Below, piece by piece: positions 24,301 through 36,300 of a DNA stretch of 64,000 nucleotides. The stretch lies in contig VXAA01000921.1 in NCBI GenBank assembly GCA_013399115.1, positions 54,858 through 118,857 on the forward strand, written 5' to 3'. Made by a program: the position numbers and the translations under genes. The notes beneath the pieces were generated by a model. The model saw nothing but the letters and a program-made list of their open reading frames with translations, did not search any database and was not told the origin of the DNA. Positions within the stretch are counted from its first letter, which is position 1. The number at the start of each line of letters is the position of its first letter. Source of the stretch: Anseranas semipalmata (taxonomy: Eukaryota; Chordata; Aves; Anseriformes; Anseranatidae).

Positions 24301-27300
24301 AGTNNNNNNNNNNNNNNNNNNNNNNNNNNNNNNNNNNNNNNNNNNNNNNNNNNNNNNNNNNNNNNNNNNNNNNNNNNNNNNNNNNNNNNNNNNNNNNNNN
24401 NNNNNNNNNNNNNNNNNNNNNNNNNNNNNNNNNNNNNNNNNNNNNNNNNNNNNNNNNNNNNNNNNNNNNNNNNNNNNNNNNNNNNNNNNNNNNNNNNNNN
24501 NNNNNNNNNNNNNNNNNNNNNNNNNNNNNNNNNNNNNNNNNNNNNNNNNNNNNNNNNNNNNNNNNNNNNNNNNNNNNNNNNNNNNNNNNNNNNNNNNNNN
24601 NNNNNNNNNNNNNNNNNNNNNNNNNNNNNNNNNNNNNNNNNNNNNNNNNNNNNNNNNNNNNNNNNNNNNGCCGCCGCCGCCCCGCAGGTGCCGCGCGAGG
24701 GCCGGGAGCTGGCGCGGCGGAGCCGGCAGCGCGGCGATGTCCCGGCCGGCCGGCAGGATGCACTCCAGGCGGGCCGGGATCCGCGCGGCCGTGGTGCTCA
24801 TCGGGCTCCTGCACAAATCCAGAAAGCAAAGCAAAGAGAAAAGGTAAAGCCAAGTTTATTCCCTTTTTTCGCTCTCTTCGTAGAAGGATTATGAAAAAAA
24901 ATCCGTCCTTGCCGCTTGTTAGCAAAGTGCCGGCTCCGGGGAGAGGGAGTCTGCGTGAGCCGGCATGAGGGGGCTCACGTTTGTCGTGGCCCTGGTCTCC
25001 TTTCGATGCTGCTATTCGGCTAGGTCCGGGGCGCGCTGGCAGCGTTACCCCAAAGCTGGACAATGGGCACGGGGAGAACTGCAGGCTGCTCGCAGCGCTG
25101 CTCGGACCGCTGCTGCCTGCATGGACATGTGTTCAGATTGCACTTCAGCCGTTCCAACTTAGGTTAACCCTGAACACCCATTTCTTTTGCTGTACAAGAC
25201 CAAGAAAGCCTGTTTTCTTTTGGAGATCGTGGTGTTCACAGAACTGCTTTAACTCAGCTCAACAGCTTTGTCTCTTCGCTGAGGAACAGCTGACAAATGG
25301 TTTCATCTTTCATTGACTAAGCCACGGATTGTACTTTATGTTCAACTCTGTGTTTTGAGGAAATAGCCTGTTTGCAATATTGTGTTAGCTGGCATCTGCT
25401 CTGCATGGCTCCTGCTTTCTCCCCCCACTTATTAATGTGAGTTGCTCTTCCTTCAAAGGTTTACCGTGCTCTGATTTATTTTGTGCGTTCTTGGTCAGGG
25501 AGTTCTCTCTCCTCCAGGACTGTGCTGCTCTGGCAACTTTGTTATTAAAAATAGTAAGAAATATGCATCCAAATCTCAGTGGTGTACATACCTCTGCTTT
25601 GGGGTGGAAGCAGCATGGGCACTGCTGCAGATTGATGGCTTCCTTTTTTTTTTTTTTGTTCAAGTTGTGATTTTGTGACAAAAACATATGAATGAAGAAT
25701 TGATTATTTGGAGTCTTTATTGTAAACTACACAACCCATAATAAGAAGCCCTAGCTGTTCCCCCTGTCCCACCCCTAAGTTTTGGGTCACAGGGGCTGTA
25801 CCCCATTTTTTGGTGCTGCTGCTGTAGGTGCTTTGCCTTGGACAACAGATGCATGTGAGAGCAGGATTTTAGTGATGTTTTTATGGCTTGGAGGTAGACT
25901 TTCTGTGTAGCTTGTGTTGCTGCTGCTGATGTAGGATGTTTTCTTCTCCTTTGCTGGGGTTTCAGGTAGAGCATCAAAGCTGAATGGTTGGAAATAAACA
26001 ACCAATGGGTTTTGGTGGTCCTGAATGAACAGTCCAGGTGGGTACTCACCAGAACTGAGCCATGGAGCAGATGTAATCCCTGTCCTCCCCCTCCTGTCCC
26101 TCTGTCCCTGCCCATGCCCACTCCGGGCTGCGGGAGGTGGCCCCCTCACTGCCCTGCGAGGTGATGGTGAAGCCGCGTGCTGTAGTGGGGCGGTTTGCAA
26201 AGCAGGTCAGGGGTCCTGGGGTCCGTTTGGGCCAGGATCACGTGATTTGAGTCCTGGGGGAGTCCTGGGAGCAGCCCCACCACCCTGTTCGGGTGCCAGC
26301 TTCCTGTTCCCAGGGTCACCTCTTGGGTTTTGGCTCAGTTGGTCAAGGGCCTTTGCTGCCTGTTTTGGGGAGGGGCTGGTGGGCTGAGGGTCCCCGTGCC
26401 CTCCCCAGCACTGGCCTGTCACCAGTGGAAGGCCCTGGCTGTGGAGCAGGGCTGCAGGGCTGCCACAGTCTGGAGCCCTGTCTGCTTTTCCATGCCCGCG
26501 TAGGAGAGGTCCGAGTCGTCTGGCGGGCTGTGCCACGCACTGGGTGCGCGGAGCACGGGCACCCTCCGGGGCAAGCAGTGCCTGGCCTCCGGCGTGGCCG
26601 GGCCGTCTGGCCCCGTGCAAGCAGGACTGCCGTGCTGGCTGGTGCCCGGGGGGCTGCAGCGGGGCCATTTGCTAGAGGAGCAAACCCTTTGCCTCCGTTG
26701 TGGTGTGGGACTGAGGGATGTTTGCTGTGCTATCTGCAGGAAGAGGAAATGCCAGCCCCTGAGCATCCCGTAGCAAGGATGCGTGTCCCTGAGTAGGGGT
26801 CTGGAGAGACCCGGGTCCTGAACTGCTCCTCTGAAGACGTCTCTGCTGAAACTCATTGGTGATTCCCACATTCACCTCAAAATATGGCAAGATGAGGAGA
26901 CAGTGCTTTACCAGTCCTACAGAGCAAGGCTTTTCCCAAAGAGACTCCTTTCCGCTAGGTACCAGATTTCTATGAATGAGCTCAGCATGACACTTGAAGG
27001 CTGGGAAAAAAATCTGGCTCTGAACTCTCACAGAATTTGGCCTGTAATGTGGGAGCTTGTTTTTTTTTATATATATTTTTTCCATGCCATCATGTTGAGC
27101 AGAAACCCTCCCAGTGTAGTTCTTGCTGTCAGGTTTATTCAGGACATCGAGAGTCATACAAACGTCTTAAGGGGAGAACAAGACCCTGAGGAGTTTTTTT
27201 TCCTGTCTGCTGTGGACTGAGGAGCCTTCATGGGAGCGATTGCAAGAATTTAAGCAGTGCTTTACGGTGGCTGCTTCATCTTATGCAAGCTGCCAGGGCT

Positions 27301-30300
27301 ATCAAAGTGACATAATCTGCAGGAAAAGGAAGGGACTGTTAGCGGTATAGTCAAAAGGGACTCTGTTCCTCCACCTGCTCCTATTTTCTTTTTTTTCCTC
27401 CTACATTCAGTCTTTGTTCTGTGTTTGCAATTGAATTTTGCTTTACATGAGCCATATGCAAGTCTGGCAGGATCGGTGGCAGCTGCAGAGTCCCTGGTGG
27501 CCCATGTCCCTTTCTTATTAGCAACCCAGCAAAGTGCAGCACAACAAATCGACTTCAGCGAGCTCCCCTCGCAGGGGCGGGTGATGCTTACCTTGTTCCC
27601 TCCACCCGCCTGCCCAGGCAATCAATCTGTCCATGCCTGTCCTGCTCGCTCGAGCTGAAGCGAATGAGCAGCAATGTGCACCAACAGCTGGTGCACGTGG
27701 GGCTGCTGCTCCCGCTGGGCGCAGGGCTGCTCCTGACGCCAGCCCTGCTCCAGAAATCTAGGGCTTGGATCAGGGCACTTGTGCCTAATCCGATGCCCTA
27801 GCTGCTCCCCGGGCCAGCGAGGTGATGCTGTGGCGGTTTCCTCCCGCTGGGCAAAGCCAGTGGGGTGGGAGCCGCAGGCCGGGGTGCACCCTGCTGCTCG
27901 TATGCCGGTCTCAGCTGTAGTAGAGGCAACTGAAAATAAGGCAAACGTCTGCTGTCACCGCTGTCAGTTCACTGTTTATTTCAGCAAGGGACACTCGTAG
28001 ATACTCCCTCCTCTGAAGTCACTGGGAGTGAAATCTTTGCACTGGTGAAGTCAATTTTAAAATTCCCATTTTTTTTTCAGTGGGATCAGGGCTTGGGTTC
28101 ACAAAGACAGCAGCTTGCATGTTTTCGGTCTCTCCCCACCTTCAGAAACACTCCTCTTCCCTCTCACGCCCATGGCACGGATGCCCAGGCGAAAGCAGCA
28201 TCCCTCCACCATTCGGAGCTGGTTGTGTGTGTGGCTGGAGGCTCTGGTTTCTGGGAGCTGTTCTGTTTAATTTGCAAATTATTGAATCAGCTCAGAAATG
28301 GCTGCCCAAGGTTCCTTGGCTCATGTGTTTTCAGGAATCAGATCAGACAATCCTTCTGGTCTTAAGTCCATGAGTCCTTCGGCTGATTTATCCAAATGCT
28401 GCTGGAAATCACTGCTTCCTCTCTGCTCCTGGAAGTGAGATCAGAGAACAAAATTTGTAAGCGATAAAAATCTCTTTCCACCATTATTTGCATATCAAGC
28501 CTTACTTTCCTAACAAGACAAACTGGGAAGTCCTTGGCGGGTTGGAAAGGATCCAGTTTCCACACAGCTGCAGGCAGGAGGCCGCTCCTCCCCGTTACCG
28601 CAGAGCAGGACGGGCGGGTGTGCGGAGCGTGCCATGACCTACGGAAACAAGCACGGCAGCAGCGCCCGCACGAGCGCGGGACGCCCTGAACCGCTCTCAG
28701 CAATATTTATTCTTGGTGCAGAGGAATAATTAAAGGTAAACTCATTTGCAGTTATATGTCACCTTGCTCTTAGCAGGGTTTTGGTTCCTGCTTGCATGAG
28801 CTGTGCAGTTGGGAAGCCTCTGTGTGCACACAGATGCAGGTTGGTAATTTGCAAATACATAAGTTATTGCAAGAAATCTAGACCAGAAAATAATGTTCAC
28901 TTTCTTTACTGACTCTCAGGCCTCAGTGCAAGAAAGTAATGTTTCAGGTTGGGGCTGGTCTCAGCCCAGGACATAAGCAAGGTAAATCAGGTTACTGGGG
29001 AAAACATTGCAGCGTAGGGGCTCTGCCCGCGCCTGGTTCAAGCCCCGGAGCACCGGCAGCTTTGCAGTGCTGCGCGCACGTGGCCAGAAGGGTCTGGGGC
29101 TGGGCCGGAGCTGGGCAGCCCTGCAGCGACACCGTGCCCGCGGCTGTCCCCTCCCGGGCGAGTGGTGACGCAGTGGGGCCCTGCCTGCCAGGTCACTGGC
29201 TTTGGATGGAGCGCGGTGCAGTCGGGCTATGGGGCCTCTCTTAGGCACTCACTGAAGGTTTCCAGGTGTGAAATCTTAGTGAATCGCCCGTGCTGCTGTT
29301 GCAAAAAAAACCCTTTATTTATTTATTTATTTTTTGTTATTATTATTTTTCTTTTTGGTGTCTTGTAAGCAGGCGGCTGAGGGCCGCAGCTCCAGGCAAG
29401 GCTGGGAGCTCCCCAGTATCCTGGGAGCTGGACTTGGACAGAGTCAGGCCCTGCACTGGGTGGTGCTGAGCTCCACCATGTCTCCTCCGTGACCTTCTAA
29501 AGGGGAGGCTCAAACCTGTGGTGAGAACCCAGACCCGAGTTCCTACTGAAGTGCTGGGGAATTTTCAAGTCCAGGACTGCAGCTCTGGCTCGCGTGTCAG
29601 CTGTGCTGGGTCCCCAGCCCGTGCCGGTGGCTGAGCTCCGGCGCAGCGCTCAGCTCCTGGCCGCCGGCACAGGGGCGCTGCCTCCCCGCTGCGCCCGAGC
29701 GCGGGGCTGGAGCTGCCCGGTGGCCCCCGGCTGGAGGAGCCCGCCTGCGCTGCCGTGGTGTCAGGGCGGCGTGGGCGTGAGGGGCAATAGAGAAGCCTGG
29801 CCGCTGTGAAAACTTCAGACCCTGGACGCTGGGTATTAAATAAATTAAACAGGGAACAGCTGGCAAGGTGATGCCCATCAAGGACAAAAACCGATGGTTC
29901 CAAAAATAGAGGCTGTTAATTTACAGGACATCTTTGCTGTCCTTCTCAAGGACAAAGCATCTAGACAGCTGAACTTGTTGCAAGTGGGTGTGCTGCAAGA
30001 GATTTGCACCTCCTTAGGCCAGGTTTCTTCTGCAGAATTAAGCATAGGCATAAACATAACCTGTGAAGCTCCAAGTGTTTAATTTATACAGCATAACAAA
30101 AGGTAGAGCTAACCACATAGCGAGAAACGCTTTGCGGTGTCAGATAATATGTTGACATCTCCCCTTCCCACGCGTAATTGATATAAATGCACTGTGTCAA
30201 TTTAGAGCCTGTCTGGTAAATCAGACAAGCAAAACAAAAAGGTGGAATGCATTTAGAAGTTTTTCATTACGCTTTAGAGTGAGAAGATGAGGGGAAACGT

Positions 30301-33300
30301 GTGCGCTGAGGCAGGGACGTGGCCAGGACGGCGCGGGGGCTCCAGCCCCGGCCCCACTCGGCCGCAGTGGCTCAGCCTGTGCTTGGCGGTGCTGTGGGCT
30401 GCGGCACTGGAGGGAGGTGGGGAGCATCACCGCAGCGCTGCCGGGGCGGAGGTGGCTTCAGCCAGGAGCTGATGAACCAGATGTGGTTGGTGTGGAAACA
30501 GCCACCTTCCTAAAATGGGTTTTTAAAGACAGACAGACAAACCTATCCCTGATGCGATTCTGTTGGAAGCGGTCGCGTTGTCCCAGGCAGGCACGGAGCT
30601 CCCAGGCTGTGTCCCGTTACGGGCACCGTAGGCTCTCGTAGACACAGAAGCTGGTGTAAAAGCTCTGTGTCTGGCCTCCTAATTGCTTGGTTCCCAGAGA
30701 GAGCTCCTCACAGTGCAGCAATTCAAGCTGCTTAGCTACTGCTGGGTGCTTGTTTTATTTGGTAGCATAACACGGTGAGGCAGTATTCGGCACCGAACGG
30801 GACATTTTTGTCAGAATTTCAGTACATTGGCAGGGTTTACCAAGTTCAGGACCTGAATTTGTAGGTGCTTTTGGGATGTGACCAGAAGTGCTCTAAAGAT
30901 CAGAGAAAGACTTCACCTGTCCCCACTGCTTCGGGACCTCACCAGAGCCTGCACTCTGAGAACGAGGGAAAGGTCCCCGCCTGCTCCCGCTTGGCACCCC
31001 CAGCCGGATGGGGCCAGTGCTGTACGGCAGGGCTGATCTCGCCGTCTTCATCAGGAAACCCTGCAGCTGGGCCTGGGTAACTGTATTAAGGTATTTCCTT
31101 AATTAGATTTACTAAGTATGTAGGATTCTAATTCTTTTTTTTTTTTGCCTTCTCTCTTAATTTGCCTAATGAGGAAAATGAAGAAATAAAATTACTAAAA
31201 CAATGCCTGCATTGCCTTCCGGGAAGCCTCTGCCGTGCCTGGCGTTTGCCCCGGCCCTTGCAGGATGCGAGCAAGTGGCACGGCTGAGCCCCTGCCTGCT
31301 TTGCGCTCTACAGCAAATGGTGCAGGGCTGTCCCTGGCGGTCCACATCCTGCAGGAGGCTGTCCCTGTGTGGGGCGCCCAGGCCATCCCCCCGCAGTGTG
31401 CCCAGGCCGTCCCCCTGCAGTGTGCCCAGGCTGTCCCTCCGCAGGGTGCCCAGGCCGGCGGCTTGTGCCCGCCTGGCTCGGGGGAGCCGGTGTCCAGAAG
31501 CGAGATGGTGCCGCTCCGGAGGATGCTCTCGCCCACCCTGTGCTGACGCCAGGGGCCTGGGGGTGCCAGGCCGGGGTGAGGCGCACGCTGCTGCCCCTCC
31601 CCGCTGGGTGCTACCGGCCCTTGACCCTCGGGGCATGCGTCCCCACAGTGCCAGGGAGAGACAAGTCAGCAGTGATTGCAGAGACTGTTTATTCGAGCCA
31701 TGATGTGCCAAGCCCAGGCTTCAGCTCATAATCATATTACTGCATCCTTCCCCACCCAGTCCTCTCCCGGTTTGCTAATTGCCCTGTTGCAGACTGTAGG
31801 CGGCTCAGGCAGGAGACGTTTTCTTCGTGTGCTGTCGTGGAGCAGAACCGGGTGGCAGGGGGCCATGCCGGCCGGTCTGTGGCCTCTGGCTCTGCAGGGA
31901 ACCCCAGGGGATGAGCGTCCCGGGTGCTGGTGTGGGTGGCCATGGGGCACTGGTGCCGTGGGGAGCTGCCTGGCATCCCCCGGGCGAGGTTCTGGTGTGA
32001 GCACCTCTGGCCATGCTGCACCTGGGGCTCTGGACAGACCTGAGCCCTGGTGCCAGCCCCCGACCCGGCCATTGAGCGGGGCCGTGGCGAGCACCCGCTT
32101 GCTCTGGTGCAGTCTTCATGTGAGCTCCTGGGGGCTGCTTCGCCATGCAAGCGTGCCCTGCACAGATAGAGACGTGCTAATCTTCCCATTTGTCATCCCA
32201 TGGGGGTACCCTCTTTGGGAATTAGGCTGATGGCCCTTGACCCTATAGATGACAGAAGACTGAATTGTCGGAATCAGTGGTTGCAATTTAATGTAATGTA
32301 TTTCCAGTGCATCAAGGCTAATGACAAGCGGCTGCTGGTGAATGTGTTTGTTTTGCTCTCTCTGGAAGTGCGATAGCAGTTCCAGCAGTTTGGCCCTAAA
32401 GAAGAAATCAACATGTGACAGAAGAACACGTTGTTAAGTTGTGTGAGTGATTTTATAATACTTAAAATGCGATGCTATGGCAACCTGTTACAAATCCCAG
32501 ATCAAATCAAATTACTTGTATGCATCCCTCTAACTTTAATCTTTGCAAGGTCTGATACATTTTATGCCTTTGAGGCCACTGTGCAGATTAGTGCAATCAG
32601 CCAGAGAACAGGGTTCAAAGGAAGGAGAGCAAAGATGAGTGGTTGCCTCCAGAGCAGCCTGTGCTGTAGTGTCCTAGAAAGTCAAAGAGCAAATAGTAAA
32701 AATCTGTCATCCTGGGAGTTTTATCAGCAGTGGAATCATGGTGAGTTTGTGGAGAGGAGGAAGGGAAGGAGCTGAGTGGACAATAAGGGTGGTCAAAGCA
32801 TGAATTCTGCTGTTGCCCACATGCAGTCCTACAACATTTCAATTCATTTCTTACACGGCAAATCTGGAAAATGTTATTTTCTTTTTAAAATAATCTCTGA
32901 AGAGCTTAAATGAGACATGGCAGCATGGCTGCAGTGGGGATGGGCTGTGCGTTCGCCCCACAGCGGCCGCCCGGGGCAGGAGGGCCCCGCTCCACTGCAG
33001 CCCACTGGGAGGGTGTTTTGCTTCTCTGCTCGTCCCACCTGGGGCTGCGAGCGAGCCTGGGTACAGTGATCTGTTATTTAGTGCTCCTGGAATAACCGAG
33101 GCTCTGAGGACTGCAACCAGCAATTAATTAGAAGTATGAGAGAGTTTGGTCCCCAGGGCTCGGCTAGCCCTGTCCCAGAGCGCTGGTGGCCGGGCTGAGC
33201 TGCAGCGCTGCCCTGGCACGGCCAAGCATCGCCCTGCCTTGGGCGGTGATGCTCCACGGCTGTGCCACCACCTCCAGGCACAGGGAGCTTGAACATGAGC

Positions 33301-36300
33301 CCCGAATTTCCCCTGATATCCAGCCGCTGTGTCGCTGGCTATAATTTAAGTCCATTATTTCTTGTTCCTTGGTCATTAACGAATGGGAACTATTGATCTG
33401 CGTCCTGCTAGCGCCTTCCCTCTCTCTGTTCACAGCTACTGAAACTGCAGCTCCTCGGCTCTCCTTCCTCCACGCGGACGAGGGCAGGCGGATGGCTCTG
33501 GCTCGCCTCGCAGGGGCAGACCTTCACCAGCTCCCTCTGCTTCTCTTTGTCCTTTTGCATGGGGTGGTTTGGGGGGGGGACTTTTTATTTTTGTCATGAT
33601 AGGGGCAAAGGGGCGTGGGCCGTGACCCAGGTGCAGGGAGGCACGGAGCACCGGCAGGGCTGGTCCCAGCGGGGACGGTGCAAAGCCCGCTCCAGGTGCT
33701 GGCGCAGCAGAGCGCTGGCTGCGATGCTGAGGCGTGGGGCTGGGGCCAGCGGGAGGCAGGTGATGCTTCCTGCCAACCCGCGCATGCACAGGCTTCGTCC
33801 TAAATGCTTGTCTGTATGCACATATGTGTGTGTGCGTGTGTGTACATATATGTGTTTCAACAGATGGAGTTAAAGTCCATCAGGACTGGGAGAAGTCTAT
33901 TAGCAAAAGCAATTGTAAATACAGGCAGAAAGAGTGAAAGGCAGCCCTCGTTAAGCGCTGGCTCAGTCTCTTTCATTAGCAGGGACACATCTGGACAGCC
34001 ACTCCTTGACTCACACAGCGACAGCGGGGTTTGGAACTCGCTGTTGCCCCATTGATCAGATGGAAAACCAGGTCTGGGCTGGGAGCGATCTGGTAGCACC
34101 TTGCAAACTACCTGTGAGCGTGTTCGATTTGGCAGAACTGCCCTTTCTGCCATACAAATGCTGTTCCAGCCTCCTCGCCCCCGGCAGGCTATTCTGTGGG
34201 GGCAGGGGTGCCCTGTCGGGGCCCCGGCTGGCACAGCTGTGCTGGCAGGGATGTGCTGCGGGGACCTGCCCTTCCCGCTCTGCAGCGGCAGCGAAGCGAG
34301 GCTGATGCAGAGCGGTCTCTGAGCAGTTTTTTTGGAAGAGGCTCTGCTGATGTCCTGGTGCTGGTGCAGGCACCCCGTCACATTTTGGAGGGGGCCCTGG
34401 TGTGCACTGGTGCCCGGCCCCACGCAGCATCGCCCCATGCGCTGCGCTCTGCCATCCCGGGGCGGGCTGCCATGGGAACAAACCTCGTTACTGCGAGATA
34501 AACAGTTGGACATTTTGGCCCAGTTTCTGCAGGACTAACCTGGCAGGGACGAGAGGAAACTAAATTAAATCTCAGATTTTCTGACTCCCAGAGTAGCATC
34601 TGGCACTACCACTGCGTGTGACGATTTGATTGTCTGCCTGGGAAGTGATTTTTTTTAAAAGGCGCAGTGTATTTTTATCAAATAATCAGCGGAGGGCTTT
34701 GGGTGCACCTTATCAAGGCTGAAGAGGGCTTTGGGTTGCATTTCTTGGCAGGATCTTGGTACGGATGCTTCTCCCCTGCTTTCCCCACTGTCTCAACTCC
34801 TCGCGAGATGCCCCCCTGCAAAGTGCAGCGCCTGTGCCTTGGTGCCCCTCTGTTGTGGGGGTCTCTTCAATTGGCCCTTGCCAAGCCCCGGTCTCATGGA
34901 ACCTGCTGGGTTCATGCCAGCGCCGCTGAGCTGAGCGCCTGCTCCCCCATCCACAGGGCCCATGGTGTTGAGATGGGATGTGGTGCCGAGACGTAGGGTT
35001 GTGGTGTGGGGATGTAGTGCAGGGATGCAGTGTGGAGATGTGGGGATATGATGCCGAGACATGGGGATGTGGTGCTGAGATGTGGGGGTGCGGTGCTGAG
35101 ACATGGGGATGCGGTGCTGAGACGTGGGGCTATGGGGCAGGGACGTGGGGCTGTGTCCTGCTGAGGCGGGAGCTGCCAGGCGGAGGGGCCGCGTGGGTGG
35201 GTTGTTGGGGCGACACGTGGCCGGTTGTCCTCACCTGCCCTGGCTGCTCCCTGCTGGGGTCCCGGGATGGAGCCTGTGCGTGCGGGAGCAGCGAGGAGCC
35301 TGGCCTGTGCAGGGCACGGGGCTCTTCAGAGGACCTCTGTATCACCTTTTTTGCAGTTATCTTTTTTTTCTCAGATGTGAGATTATTTTTTAAAGGAAGC
35401 ATTAGAGCCTCCTGGTTTAACAAAAAAAGTCACCTGCATTTCCTTATCTCCTGCCTCTGTTGCTCTCTTGCCTCCCGAAACTCTGGGTGCAGGGAGAGCT
35501 GACTGGCACTTGTTCTGTTTTGCAGGAAGCAGGAGCTGCTGAGCAGCGCGGATGTGACCCTCCCAGACCGGCCGCTGTCCCCCCCGCTCACCGCCCCCCC
35601 CACCATGAAGGTGAGTGCGCGGGCGCTGCGCGGGGGCCGCTGCACCCTCCCGCTGGCGGCCCCGGAGCGTGGGCGCGCGGTCCAAGCAGGGTGCTGGTTT
35701 TGGAAGCTGAAGCCAGCGAAGAGCAGCACTTCCAACGCAGCAACTGTACCAGTCTGGGCTGTTCCGAGCGGAGCAGAAGTAGGTGGTTTCTGGAGATCAG
35801 CCTGCAGCATGTTCAGACACCATCAGCTACAGAGGGGCGTGCGTGCCAACGGGCCTGATCCCGCGCTGCCTGTCACATTATGCAATCCCGAGCAGCGATG
35901 CCAGGCGGGGTGCAAAGCCCGAATGCTTTATCCTTCTGATGAGCCCCCTCCGAGCTCCCCAGCGCTGCTCGGGCGGCCGCTTCCCCAGGCAGGCCGCGCG
36001 GCCCCGAGGCAGGGCTGGTGGCGTGCCCGCGCTGGCTGCGTGCTCGTGCTGGCTGCGTGCCTGCGCTGGCTCCCGGCCCATGGGACCCCGCCTGCGCGGC
36101 CCCGGGCCCCTGGTCTTTTGCCACAGAGGAGCTGGTGGGTCGAGGGGCGCGACTGTTCTGCTCCTGTCGGAGTAACCTGAGAAATTTGTGCGACAATGGA
36201 GTTTCCAGACAAAAGAAATGGTAGCTCTTCTCCCTGGGTTGCTGCAAAGTATTCAATATGTTGCCACCCGGGAAATTACTCATTAAGCTGGAGAAGATGA

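Larger units (their letters stand above)
31461..35525. other. RAP1GAP2: Large intron, last part: no gene seen
   Basis: It includes a (TG)n/TATATG patch at about 33811-33855 and an AT-rich island at 32220-32900. It ends in the acceptor TTCTGTTTTGCAG at 35513-35525. The GC-rich open frames here are not splice-supported. Confidence 0.6.

Noticed and set aside
23829..25063. Open frames of about 380-400 codons spanning the gap on both strands
   Set aside because: Most of the length is N, read as X. The flanking pieces are unrelated and the splice-bounded reading at 24737 is in a different frame.
31166..31711. Periodic Trp/Gly/His frame on the - strand
   Set aside because: Periodicity is caused by the 24-bp minisatellite at 31374-31460.
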